Positions 17,487-25,758 of a stretch of DNA of 64,000 nt are shown here, in pieces (the stretch's first letter is position 1; the number at the start of each line of letters is the position of its first letter). The stretch covers positions 1 through 64,000 of the forward strand of contig CALEBN010000068.1 in NCBI GenBank assembly GCA_937943045.1. Direction: 5' to 3'. Under the pieces are notes generated by a model, which saw nothing but the letters and a program-made list of their open reading frames with translations, was not told the DNA's origin and did no database searches. This DNA comes from an uncultured Collinsella sp. (GTDB lineage: Bacteria; Actinomycetota; Coriobacteriia; Coriobacteriales; Coriobacteriaceae). The position numbers and the translations under genes were made by a program.

Positions 17487-18887
17487 ATGGCACAGTATCA
17501 GCTGCCCCGTGACTTCTTCTTTGGCGCTGCTATGTCCGGCCCGCAGACTGAGGGCCAGTGGAACCAGGGCGGCAAGCTCGAGAACCTGTGGGACACCTGG
17601 TCCATCCAGGATCTGGGTTCGTTCTACAACTGCGTTGGCTCTTATGCCGGTAATGACTTTATGGCCAAGTACCAGGAAGACTTTCGCATTTTGAAGGACT
17701 TGGGCCTGAATACCTATCGCACTTCCATCCAGTGGAGCCGTCTGCTCGATGCCGACGGCAACCTCAACGAGGAGGGCGCTGCGTGGTATCACGAGCTGTT
17801 CCGCGCCTCTCGCGAGGCCGGCCTGGAGCCGTTTGTCAACTTGTACCACTTTGACATGCCCACCTACCTCTTTAACCGTGGCGGCTGGGAGAGCCGCGAG
17901 GTCGTTGAGGCTTACGCGCATTACGCCGACGTCGCCTTCCACGAGTTTGGCCAGGAGATTAAGTACTGGTTCACCTTTAACGAGCCCATCGTCGAGCCCG
18001 AGCAGCGCTATCAGGAGGGCGTGTGGTTCCCGCAGCTCCACGACTTCAACCGCGCCCGCACCGTGCAGTATCACATTTCGCTGGCGCACGCGCTGGCCGT
18101 GGCCAACTACCGCCGCGCCTATGACGAGGGCGCCGTTCGCAGCGAAGCCAAGATCGGCATGATCAACTGCTTTACCCCGGTCTATACCAAGGAGAACCCC
18201 AACGAGGCAGACCTCGAGGCCGTGCGTATGACCAGCGGCATCAACAACCGCTGGTGGCTCGACCTCATTACCAAGGGCGAGCTTCCTGCCGACGTGCTCG
18301 ACAGCCTGGCTGAGGGCGGCGTTAAGCTTCCGTTCCGCGCCGGCGACCAAGAGATCCTCAAGCAGGGTGTTGTCGACTGGCTCGGCTGCAACTACTACCA
18401 CCCCACGCGTGTTCAGGCACCGGCGAGCAAGGTCGACCAGTACGGCCTGCCGCACTTTGCCGACGAGTACGTATGGCCCGACGCCGTTATGAACGAGAGC
18501 CGTGGCTGGGAGATCTACCCGCAGGGCCTCTACGACTTTGGCATGGACTGCGCTAAGAACTACCCCGATCTTGAGTGGTTCGTTTCCGAGAACGGTATCG
18601 GCATCATGGACGAATACAAGAACCGTGACGCCGAAGGAACCATCCAGGATGACTACCGCGTCGACTTTGTACGTCAGCACCTGGAGTGGGTGGCCAAGGC
18701 CATCGACGAGGGCGCCAAGTGCCGCGGATACCATTACTGGGCCGTCATCGATAACTGGTCTTGGGCTAATGCCTTTAAGAACCGTTACGGTTTTGTCGAG
18801 GTTGACCTTATGGACGGCTACAAACGCCGCCTTAAGAAGTCGGCGGCCTGGCTCAAACAGGTCGCCACGACCCACGTGGTTGATTAG
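17487..18887 (+). CDS. 6-phospho-beta-glucosidase, GH1
   Basis: A 466-residue glycoside hydrolase family 1 enzyme. It would split PTS-imported 6-phospho-beta-glucosides such as cellobiose-6-phosphate into glucose-6-phosphate and a sugar or aglycone. ATG 17487 follows GCGAGGA. The acid/base Glu166 sits in TFNEP and the nucleophile Glu368 in SENG. The phospho-sugar loop near the end reads WANAFKNRYGFVEVD, where Lys and Tyr are the residues that bind the 6-phosphate in this subfamily. The following EIIC, EIIB and EIIA genes confirm a phosphorylated substrate. Phospho-glucoside versus phospho-galactoside preference cannot be fixed from sequence; a separate lacG-like gene exists at the window end. 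Confidence 0.92.
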   Translation: MAQYQLPRDFFFGAAMSGPQTEGQWNQGGKLENLWDTWSIQDLGSFYNCVGSYAGNDFMAKYQEDFRILKDLGLNTYRTSIQWSRLLDADGNLNEEGAAWYHELFRASREAGLEPFVNLYHFDMPTYLFNRGGWESREVVEAYAHYADVAFHEFGQEIKYWFTFNEPIVEPEQRYQEGVWFPQLHDFNRARTVQYHISLAHALAVANYRRAYDEGAVRSEAKIGMINCFTPVYTKENPNEADLEAVRMTSGINNRWWLDLITKGELPADVLDSLAEGGVKLPFRAGDQEILKQGVVDWLGCNYYHPTRVQAPASKVDQYGLPHFADEYVWPDAVMNESRGWEIYPQGLYDFGMDCAKNYPDLEWFVSENGIGIMDEYKNRDAEGTIQDDYRVDFVRQHLEWVAKAIDEGAKCRGYHYWAVIDNWSWANAFKNRYGFVEVDLMDGYKRRLKKSAAWLKQVATTHVVD

Positions 18888-19007
18888 CGACCGGGCGAAC
18901 GCCCAGACCGCGCGCCGCCGCGCGCAACACATGGCACATCTGGTGGCAGAGGGCGAAAGGCCACCGTGCGCATAGGAAAAGGCCGGATTTGAAAGTTAGG
19001 AGCAATC

Positions 19008-20351
19008 ATGGCCAGTGACAACGGAAAGAGCTTCCTCGACAAGTTTGCCGAGGTCTCTGCGAAGGTGGGAAACCAGGTTCACCTGCGTTCCCTGCGTGAC
19101 GCCTTCGCGACCATCACGCCGCTCTATATCCTTGCGGGTATCGCGGTTCTTATTAACAACGTCGTGTTCCCCCTGTTCCCGCTCGATGCGGCGGGTCTTG
19201 CCAACCTTCAGACGTGGGGTTCGGCGATTACGCTGGGCACCCTCAACGTCTCTGCCATTATCTTGGCCGGATTGATTGGCTACAGCCTCGCTAAGAACAA
19301 GCGTTTCGATAACCCGCTCGCTTGCGTGGTCGTCGCTATCTCTGCTTTCGTCATCATGATGCCGCAGCAGGTCACCGCCACGCTTGCCGCCACGAGCCCG
19401 CTGCTCACCGACAAGATCACCTCCGCCGAGGTCACGGGCGCCCTTTCGACTACCAACACCGGCACCAACGGTCTGTTCTCGGCTATTATCATCGCCCTGC
19501 TTTCCGTCTCGCTCTTCATCAAGATTTCTGGCGTCGAGAAGCTCAAGGTTAAGCTGGGCGAGGGCGTGCCTCCCGCGGTCTCCAACTCCTTCAACGTCAT
19601 GATTCCGATGCTGCTCAACCTCGCGATCTTCGCTCTTGCCGCGGCCCTGCTCGCCGTGTGCGCCGGCACCGATCTGTGCGCCATCATCTCCACGTGCATC
19701 TCCAACCCGCTCAAGAGCATCATGAACGCCGGTCCGTGGGCTGTTATCCTCATCTACACCCTTGCTAACCTGCTGTTCTGCGTCGGTATTCACCAGTCCA
19801 CCATCTCTGGCGCTACCGTCGAGCCGATCCTGACCATGCTCATCGTCGACAACATGGCTACCTTTGCCGCCGGTGGCACCATCCAGCCCGATCACTACAT
19901 GAACATGCAGATCGTTAACAGCTTCGCCCTCATCGGCGGCTCGGGCTGCACCCTCATGCTCCTGCTCGACACGCTCCTGTTCTCCAAGAACAAGGCTTCC
20001 GAGACCGTTTCCAAGATGGCTATCCTGCCTGGTCTGTTCAACATCAACGAGCCGGTTATCTACGGTTACCCCATCGTGTACAACCTGCCGCTCATGATCC
20101 CGTTCGTTCTTCTTCCCGACCTGTTCATCGGCATCACCTATGGCCTTACCTGCGCAGGCATCATCAGCCCCTGCATCGCCCAGGTGCCCTGGACTATGCC
20201 TCCCGTCATCAATGCCCTGCTCGCTACGGGCTTTGACTGGCGCGCCGGCGTGTGGCAGGCTCTCGAGATTGTCATTGGCATGGCCGTCTACCTGCCCTTT
20301 ATGAAGATTTCCGAGAAGGCAATCGCCAAGCAGGAGGCTCTCGCCGAGTAG
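19008..20351 (+). CDS. PTS EIIC, lactose/cellobiose family
   Basis: The 447-residue membrane permease of a Lac-family phosphotransferase system. Around ten hydrophobic segments follow a short cytosolic start (residues 1-30, including FLDKFAEVSAKVGNQVHLRS), and the family motif GLFNINEPVIYGYPIVYN lies near 341-358. ATG 19008 follows TTAGGAG. It works with the EIIB and EIIA encoded next, and by position with the 6-phospho-beta-glucosidase, so a beta-glucoside such as cellobiose is the likely cargo. The 120-base gap after the glucosidase contains a GC-rich hairpin but no clear terminator. Confidence 0.93.
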   Translation: MASDNGKSFLDKFAEVSAKVGNQVHLRSLRDAFATITPLYILAGIAVLINNVVFPLFPLDAAGLANLQTWGSAITLGTLNVSAIILAGLIGYSLAKNKRFDNPLACVVVAISAFVIMMPQQVTATLAATSPLLTDKITSAEVTGALSTTNTGTNGLFSAIIIALLSVSLFIKISGVEKLKVKLGEGVPPAVSNSFNVMIPMLLNLAIFALAAALLAVCAGTDLCAIISTCISNPLKSIMNAGPWAVILIYTLANLLFCVGIHQSTISGATVEPILTMLIVDNMATFAAGGTIQPDHYMNMQIVNSFALIGGSGCTLMLLLDTLLFSKNKASETVSKMAILPGLFNINEPVIYGYPIVYNLPLMIPFVLLPDLFIGITYGLTCAGIISPCIAQVPWTMPPVINALLATGFDWRAGVWQALEIVIGMAVYLPFMKISEKAIAKQEALAE

Positions 20352-20380
20352 AACGCCTAACGTTCGTCCCTTTCACCGTT

Positions 20381-20411
20381 GCGGGCACCGGTACGCGGTG
20401 CCGGTGCCCGC
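20381..20411 (+). other. Intercistronic hairpin between EIIC and EIIB
   Basis: Perfect 11-bp arms GCGGGCACCGG/CCGGTGCCCGC with a nine-base loop and no T tract. Probably an RNA-processing or stability hairpin separating the long membrane gene from the small soluble EII genes. Confidence 0.6.
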
Positions 20412-20511
20412 GGCTCTCTCCCTTGTGTAAAGATGCAGGGGGTGGGCACAATAGCCGCAAGGAATAAAACCAGTCGTCGTCTGCGCGCCGCGCAGTTATA
20501 AGGAGGAAACC

Positions 20512-20814
20512 ATGAAGAAGATCATGCTCTGCTGCAATGCCGGTATGTCCACGAGCCTGCTGGTCCAGAAGATGCAGGCCGAGGTTGCAAACCGTGGTCT
20601 GGATATTGAGGTCGAGGCTCGTCCCATGAACGAGGCCCACGATCACCTGGACGAGTGCGACATGTTGCTGCTTGGTCCGCAGATCGGCTACACCAAGGGC
20701 GATTTTGAGAAGGAGGCCGCCGGCCGCTTCCCGGTCGAGGTCATCAACATGGTCGACTACGGCCGCATGAACGCTGCCGGCATCATTGACCACTGTGTCA
20801 GCGTGATGGGCTAG
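20512..20814 (+). CDS. PTS EIIB, lactose/cellobiose family
   Basis: A 100-residue cytosolic protein that passes phosphate from EIIA to the sugar through a cysteine. The phospho-cysteine is Cys8 in LCCNAGMSTSLLV. The rest has the compact flavodoxin-like pattern with LLLGPQIGYTKGDFEKEA. ATG 20512 follows AAGGAGG. It lies 160 bases after EIIC, beyond a hairpin, and immediately before EIIA. Confidence 0.94.
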   Translation: MKKIMLCCNAGMSTSLLVQKMQAEVANRGLDIEVEARPMNEAHDHLDECDMLLLGPQIGYTKGDFEKEAAGRFPVEVINMVDYGRMNAAGIIDHCVSVMG

Positions 20815-20823
20815 GTGCTCCGC

Positions 20824-21156
20824 ATGGACGATATGAACGAACTGCAGATGACCTGCTTTGAGATCATCAGCTACGTCGGTACCGCCAAGAGCATGTACAT
20901 CAATGCCGTGCAAAAGGCCAAGGAGGGCGATTTTGACGCCGCCGAGGAGCTTATCAAGCAGGGCGACGAGGCCTATAACGGTGGCCACGATGTTCACATG
21001 GGGCTTCTGAAGAAGGAGGCCAACGGCGAGCGTAACGGCGAGGCCCCGTTGATTCTGCTGCATGCCGAGGACCAGATGGCCGGCACCGAGACCATGCGCG
21101 TCATGGCGACGGAGCTCATCGAGGTTCACAAGCAGCTGCAGGCACTTAAGGCCTAG
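20824..21156 (+). CDS. PTS EIIA, lactose/cellobiose family
   Basis: A 110-residue helical protein (trimer in known homologues) that accepts phosphate from HPr on His80 in LILLHAEDQMAG, then donates it to EIIB. I choose ATG 20824 (MDDMNELQ), which has AGGTG five bases before; GTG 20815 and ATG 20833 are alternatives. It starts ten bases after the EIIB stop and closes the beta-glucoside operon; a terminator follows at 21304. Confidence 0.92.
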   Translation: MDDMNELQMTCFEIISYVGTAKSMYINAVQKAKEGDFDAAEELIKQGDEAYNGGHDVHMGLLKKEANGERNGEAPLILLHAEDQMAGTETMRVMATELIEVHKQLQALKA

Positions 21157-21303
21157 TCGGCGTTATCGCCGCGATGGACCGTGCGGTTCAACAGACAATT
21201 CAGTCCCTTTCACGGGCGCCAGGAGTCTCCGCCTCCCGGCGCCCTTATATTTGGCGAAGGCCCTGCGTGACCTTTTGAGCGGTCGTTTGCGTTTTCACAG
21301 ATA

Positions 21304-21345
21304 AAACCTGCCAAAACAAACCTGTCCCTTTTTGGCAGGTTTTTG
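21304..21345 (+). terminator. Terminator of the beta-glucoside PTS operon
   Basis: AAACCTGCCAAA pairs with TTTGGCAGGTTTTT. The loop contains ACAAACCTGTCCC, so the left half repeats the word found in the bgl leader hairpin arms. Confidence 0.85.
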
Positions 21346-21397
21346 CCTTGGGAGCGGTACCATACAGGCAATGTTTAAACGAGAAAGGCGGGCTCCC

Positions 21398-22351
21398 ATG
21401 GAACCTAAGCAGTATTACATCGGCATCGACGTCGGCGGCACCTCGGTCAAGGAGGGTCTGTTCGATGAGGACGGAAACCTGCTTGCCAAGGCCAGCGTGC
21501 CCACGCCTCCCATCGTTGACGCTGCGGGCTTTGCCGCGGTGACCGAGGCTATCGACCAGGTGGTCGCCAAGGCCCAGATTCCGCGTGCCTTTGTGTCGGG
21601 CATTGGCCTGGCCGTTCCGTGCCCCATCCCGGCATCGGGCGATGCCAAGGTCAAGGCGAACATCGCCATCAACCTGCCCGAGCTCAAGATCGCCATCCAG
21701 GAGCACTGCCCCGACGCGGTCGTTAAGTACGAGAACGACGCCAACGCTGCTGCTATGGGCGAGGCCTGGCTCGGCTCTGCCAAGGGCGTACGGAACGTGG
21801 TGATGGTCACCATTGGTACCGGCGTGGGCGGCGGCGTTATCGTTAACGGCGACGTGGTATCGGGCGTTGTGGGTGCTGGCGGCGAGATTGGCCACATGTG
21901 CCTGAACCCGGCCGAGGAGCGCACCTGCGGCTGCGGCGGCCATGGCCACCTGGAGCAGTATTCCAGCGCCACCGGCGTGGTGAGCAACTACCTTGCCGAG
22001 TGCAAGAAGGCGGGCGTCGAGCCCATCGAGCTGACCGGCCCCTCCGATTCCAAGGACGTGTTCCAGGCCTGCCGCGAGGGCGACAAGCTCGCGCTGGCCG
22101 CGGCCGATACCATGGCCGACTATCTCGGCCGCGCACTGGCGCTTATTGCCAACGTGGTTGATCCCGAGATGTTCCTCATCGGCGGCGGCGCCTCCGCCTC
22201 GGCCGATGTCTACCTCGACAAGGTTCGCGAGCACTTTAAGCAGTACGCGCTTTCCGCCTCGCGCGAGACGCCCATTAAGGTCGCTTCGCTCGGAAACGAC
22301 GCCGGCATTATCGGTGCCGCCTACGTAGCCCTGCGCGCCGCCGGCAAATAG
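21398..22351 (+). CDS. ROK-family sugar kinase (glucokinase-like)
   Basis: A 317-residue ROK protein. ATG 21398 (MEPKQYYIGID) follows GAAAGGCGGG; the longer frame has no ribosome site. The phosphate loop is GIDVGGTSVKEGLF, a second nucleotide motif GTGVGGGVIVNG lies near 140, and the ROK zinc signature GHMCLNPAEERTCGCGGHGH follows; its last metal ligand is His where many ROK kinases have Cys. There is no N-terminal DNA-binding domain, so it is a kinase and not a repressor. Glucose released by the upstream glucosidase is a sensible substrate, giving glucose-6-phosphate; N-acetylmannosamine or fructose are possible alternatives. Confidence 0.88.
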   Translation: MEPKQYYIGIDVGGTSVKEGLFDEDGNLLAKASVPTPPIVDAAGFAAVTEAIDQVVAKAQIPRAFVSGIGLAVPCPIPASGDAKVKANIAINLPELKIAIQEHCPDAVVKYENDANAAAMGEAWLGSAKGVRNVVMVTIGTGVGGGVIVNGDVVSGVVGAGGEIGHMCLNPAEERTCGCGGHGHLEQYSSATGVVSNYLAECKKAGVEPIELTGPSDSKDVFQACREGDKLALAAADTMADYLGRALALIANVVDPEMFLIGGGASASADVYLDKVREHFKQYALSASRETPIKVASLGNDAGIIGAAYVALRAAGK

Positions 22352-22472
22352 CTGGTGCAAGGAGGCCAAGGCTGCGCCCCAAAATATGCCGTGGCCCTTC
22401 CGTCTGCGAAGGCTCGGCATCGGCGTGCTACCATAGCTACGTCCAAGTACACATATCAAGTGGAGGATATCC

Positions 22473-23396
22473 ATGGCAAACGTTCTTGTCTTTGGTCACC
22501 AGAACCCCGATAACGACGCCATCATGAGCGCCGTCGTCCTGTCCCAGCTGCTCAACCAGGTTGAGTATGCCGGCAACACCTACGAGGCCTGCACCCTTGG
22601 TCAGCTTCCGGCCGAGTCCGCCAAGCTGCTCGCCGACGCCGGCATCGCCGAGCCCCGCGTGATCGAGTCCGTCGAGGCCGGTCAGCTCGTCGTCCTCACC
22701 GACCACAACGAGTCTGCCCAGTCCGTCGCCGGCCTTAAGGACGCCACGGTCTTTGGCGTTGTCGATCATCACCGCATCGGCGACTTCGAGACCGCCGGCC
22801 CGCTGCACTACATCTGCCTGCCCTGGGGCTCCAGCTGCACCATCGTCACCAAGCTCGCCGGCGTGCTCGGCGTTGAGCTTTCCGACGTCCAGGCCAAGCT
22901 GCTGCTCTCGGCCATGATGACCGACACGCTCATGCTCAAGAGCCCCACCACCACCGATGTTGACCGCGCCGTCGCCGCCAAGCTTGGCGAGCAGGTGGGC
23001 GTCGACCCGGTCAAGTTTGGCATGGAGGTCTTCCTCACCCGTCCGTCCGGCTCCTTCACCGCAGCCGAGATGGTCGGCAACGACATCAAGATGTTCGAGC
23101 CTGCCGGCAAGAAGCTGCTCATCGGCCAGTACGAGACCGTCGACAAGAGCCGTGCGCTTGGCATGATCGACGAGATTCGCGAGGCCATGCGCGCCTACGC
23201 CGCCGAGAAGGGTGCCGACGGCATCGTCCTGTGCATCACCGACATCATGGAGGAGGGCTCGCAGGTCCTGCTCGAGGGCGAGACCGAGGCCGCTCAGAAG
23301 GGCCTGGGCATTGCCGACGAGCACGACGGCGTCTGGATGCCGGGCGTCCTCTCCCGTAAGAAGCAGGTCGCTGCCCCCATCATGGCCGTCTGCTAG
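22473..23396 (+). CDS. ppaC: Manganese-dependent inorganic pyrophosphatase
   Basis: A 307-residue family II pyrophosphatase, which hydrolyses pyrophosphate to drive biosynthesis. The DHH domain shows the metal ligands His9, Asp13 and Asp15 (GHQNPDND), Asp77 and the DHH triplet at 98-100. The DHHA2 domain ends with the substrate-binding SRKKQV near 298. No CBS insert is present, so this is the unregulated short form. ATG 22473 follows GTGGAGGA. A strong terminator follows, so it is probably monocistronic. Confidence 0.95.
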   Translation: MANVLVFGHQNPDNDAIMSAVVLSQLLNQVEYAGNTYEACTLGQLPAESAKLLADAGIAEPRVIESVEAGQLVVLTDHNESAQSVAGLKDATVFGVVDHHRIGDFETAGPLHYICLPWGSSCTIVTKLAGVLGVELSDVQAKLLLSAMMTDTLMLKSPTTTDVDRAVAAKLGEQVGVDPVKFGMEVFLTRPSGSFTAAEMVGNDIKMFEPAGKKLLIGQYETVDKSRALGMIDEIREAMRAYAAEKGADGIVLCITDIMEEGSQVLLEGETEAAQKGLGIADEHDGVWMPGVLSRKKQVAAPIMAVC

Positions 23397-23416
23397 GTTT
23401 AGTTGACCAAACGCCA

Positions 23417-23456
23417 CGACCGGACCGCGGACACCCCGCGCTCCGGTCGTTTTTTG
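23417..23456 (+). terminator. Terminator of ppaC
   Basis: ACGACCGGACCGCGG pairs with CCGCGCTCCGGTCGT (one bulge) and is followed by TTTTTTG. Confidence 0.88.
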
Positions 23457-23663
23457 TGCGCGGCGCCGCGTCGTCTCTTGGACAGGCGTGCCCGTGTCGT
23501 TGAGCAAATAATGTTCAACCTGTGGTTCCGCTTTTCGGCCACGCCTGCGTGCTTGTCGTGCAGGGTAGGCTAGATGTAAGCGTAATACGTTAGAGCGCGG
23601 CGCCGCCACTTGGGCGGGCCGTGCTTTTTTAAGACGGGAGCTTTCCCGTGAAAGGAGCCGCCC

Positions 23664-25022
23664 ATGGCAGCAACTGAGCAGCTGTTCAACGTTCGTGAGC
23701 GCAAGCGTTTTGAGCGCCACGACATTTGGGAGCGCATCGCCGAGAACGGCACGATTTCCGCCGCCGTCATGGTCTTCGCCGCCATCGCCGCCGTCATTTG
23801 CGCCAACACCGATGCTTACGAGGCCATCCACCACTTTTTGGAGACCCCGCTGTATGTGGGTCTGGGCAACCTTACGGCTGGCCTCACCGTCGAGCTTTTC
23901 GTCAACGACTTCCTCATGGCAATCTTCTTTTTGCTGGTAGGCATTGAGCTTAAGTACGAGATGACGGTCGGCGAGCTCAAAAACCCGCGCCAGGCTATGC
24001 TTCCCATGCTGGCAGCCGTGGGCGGCGTCGTCGTTCCCGCCTGCATCTACCTGATCTTTAACCATGCCGGCGCGCACAACGGCTGGGCCATTCCCATGGC
24101 AACCGATATTGCCTTTGCGCTGGGCGTGCTGTCGCTTTTGGGCAACCGTGTGCCCAACGGCGTGCGCGTGTTCTTCTCGACGCTCGCCATCGCCGACGAC
24201 CTCATCTCCATCGCCGCCATCGCCATTTTCTACGGTCAAAGCCCCAATCCGTTTTGGTTGGGCGCCGCCGCGCTTGTGACCTGCGCGCTCGTGTGGCTCA
24301 ACAAGACGCAGCATTACCGCCTTGCCCCGTATTCGGTACTGGGTCTGCTGTTGTGGTTCTGCATGTTCAAGAGCGGCGTGCACGCTACGCTCGCCGGCGT
24401 CATCCTGGCCTTTACCATCCCGGCCAAGTGTGGCGTCAAGCTCGATAGCCTTACCGATTGGTTGGGCGAGTGCCTGCCGCTGCTCGATGACCGCTACGAT
24501 GACGAGGCGCACATCCTGGGCCAGCATGACTTTACCGTCTCGACCACCAAGGTCGAGCGTGTCATGCACCGCGTTACCCCGCCGCTCATCCGCATGGAGC
24601 GTCTGATCTCCACGCCGGTCAACTTTGTGATTCTGCCGATCTTTGCGTTCGTCAACGCACAGGTTCGCCTGGTGGGTGTGGATATGAGCACGCTGCTCAC
24701 CGACCCGGTGACGCTCGGCGTGTACTTTGGCATGCTGCTGGGTAAGCCGATCGGTATCTTTGGCATGACGTTCGCCTTGGTCAAGCTCAAGGCCTGCGAG
24801 CTGCCGCACAATGTCAACTGGCACATGATTGCCGGCGTGGGCATTCTGGGCGGTATCGGCTTTACCATGTCGATTCTCATCAGCGGCCTTGCCTTCCCGA
24901 CGGCCCAGTTTGAGGTTCTGGCCGCCAAGGCCGCTATTCTCGCCGGCTCTGTCACCGCGGCCGTACTTGGCATGATCTACATGAGTGTGATCTGCAAGCA
25001 CCCCGCGCCCAAGAACGAGTAG
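23664..25022 (+). CDS. nhaA: Na+/H+ antiporter NhaA
   Basis: A 452-residue membrane antiporter that exchanges internal sodium for protons. The conserved core is clear: FFLLVGIELKYEMTVGEL, MATDIAFALGVLSLLG, and the paired aspartates Asp178-Asp179 in LAIADDLISI that bind the ions. A ~45-residue charged stretch, absent from short NhaA forms, lies between helices VIII and IX (LTDWLGECLPLLDDRYDDEA). ATG 23664 follows GAAAGGAG. No regulator is adjacent. Confidence 0.95.
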   Translation: MAATEQLFNVRERKRFERHDIWERIAENGTISAAVMVFAAIAAVICANTDAYEAIHHFLETPLYVGLGNLTAGLTVELFVNDFLMAIFFLLVGIELKYEMTVGELKNPRQAMLPMLAAVGGVVVPACIYLIFNHAGAHNGWAIPMATDIAFALGVLSLLGNRVPNGVRVFFSTLAIADDLISIAAIAIFYGQSPNPFWLGAAALVTCALVWLNKTQHYRLAPYSVLGLLLWFCMFKSGVHATLAGVILAFTIPAKCGVKLDSLTDWLGECLPLLDDRYDDEAHILGQHDFTVSTTKVERVMHRVTPPLIRMERLISTPVNFVILPIFAFVNAQVRLVGVDMSTLLTDPVTLGVYFGMLLGKPIGIFGMTFALVKLKACELPHNVNWHMIAGVGILGGIGFTMSILISGLAFPTAQFEVLAAKAAILAGSVTAAVLGMIYMSVICKHPAPKNE

Positions 25023-25106
25023 GCGCGTAGAAACAGACGCCAGAGCCTGCTCGAGCGCGTGTAAAACGCGGTTTTGAGTGGTACTTGCCACCTGCCGGAC
25101 ACCCCA

Positions 25107-25336
25107 GTGGCCAAAAAACGCCGTTTGTGAGTACTGTCACAAACGGCGTTTCATTTTAGGCGCGAAAAATAATGTACAAATCTATTCTGTCTGTGCATTA
25201 ACGATTGCGTGGCTGGACGAAAAATGCCGATGCATCCTTCCAAAACCGGGCACAAAAGGCCAAGACTGGCCTTTTTAATTCAAAATCGCTGTTACTAAAA
25301 AAGTAACAGTACTCATATTTGCTATTTTTTGACCAC
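25107..25336. mobile_element. MITE-like element, copy A (230 bp)
   Basis: A non-coding stretch bounded by 34-bp imperfect terminal inverted repeats (25107-25140 and 25303-25336) with the shared core TGAGTACTGT(C/T)AC and an outer GTGG(C/T)CAAAAAA. Next to each end is a local hairpin (AACGCCGTTTGTGA/TCACAAACGGCGTT; CTGTTACT/AAGTAACAG). Copy B at 39657 has the same ends, which argues for a dispersed element. No target duplication is clear. Confidence 0.65.
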
Positions 25337-25354
25337 AGGCCCCAATGACTAGGT

Positions 25355-25609
25355 TTATTCCACGGTGCCGTAGATGGCGCCCCAGCCGTGGGCGGCCAAG
25401 GCGGAGTTGAGCTGGTCGCAAAGTGACTGGCGGTCGTAATAGCCGGGCGGCAAAAGGTTCACGATTTCCATGAGATCGGGTGCCAGGTCCAAGATTTCGG
25501 CCTGTACGATCAGATCCAGGCGGTCGATGGCGTGGCGGTCGTAAAACAGTCCGTCGACCAGGCGCTGAAGGTCGCCGAATTCCTCGGCCTGGAACGATCC
25601 GTACTCCAT
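25355..25609 (-). CDS. Small acidic protein of unknown function
   Basis: An 84-residue frame with a strong ribosome site (AAGGAGG seven bases before ATG 25609). It is acidic and leucine-rich, has no membrane segment and no cysteine pattern, and ends ALAAHGWGAIYGTVE. The section LPPGYYDRQSLCDQLNSAL has the flavour of DUF2795-type small helical domains, but I cannot confirm that. It stands alone, divergent from the aminotransferase gene and next to a MITE-like element. Confidence 0.7.
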   Translation of the reverse strand: MEYGSFQAEEFGDLQRLVDGLFYDRHAIDRLDLIVQAEILDLAPDLMEIVNLLPPGYYDRQSLCDQLNSALAAHGWGAIYGTVE

Positions 25610-25758
25610 AGTGCCTCCTTGGGCGCTTCATGCCGGCATGCGCGGCGATTCGTAATTCATTGCGATGGACTTAATCTATCACGGCTTCATAACGTTGCGA
25701 CGGTAGCGGTCTATACTTAGAAGAATTGCAACGTACCGCTTCGTGAAAGGTCGCACCC

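Noticed and set aside
22437..25091. 884-codon open frame on the minus strand
   Set aside because: It runs across two well-identified plus-strand genes (ppaC and nhaA) and their gap; GC-rich third positions keep the reverse frame open.
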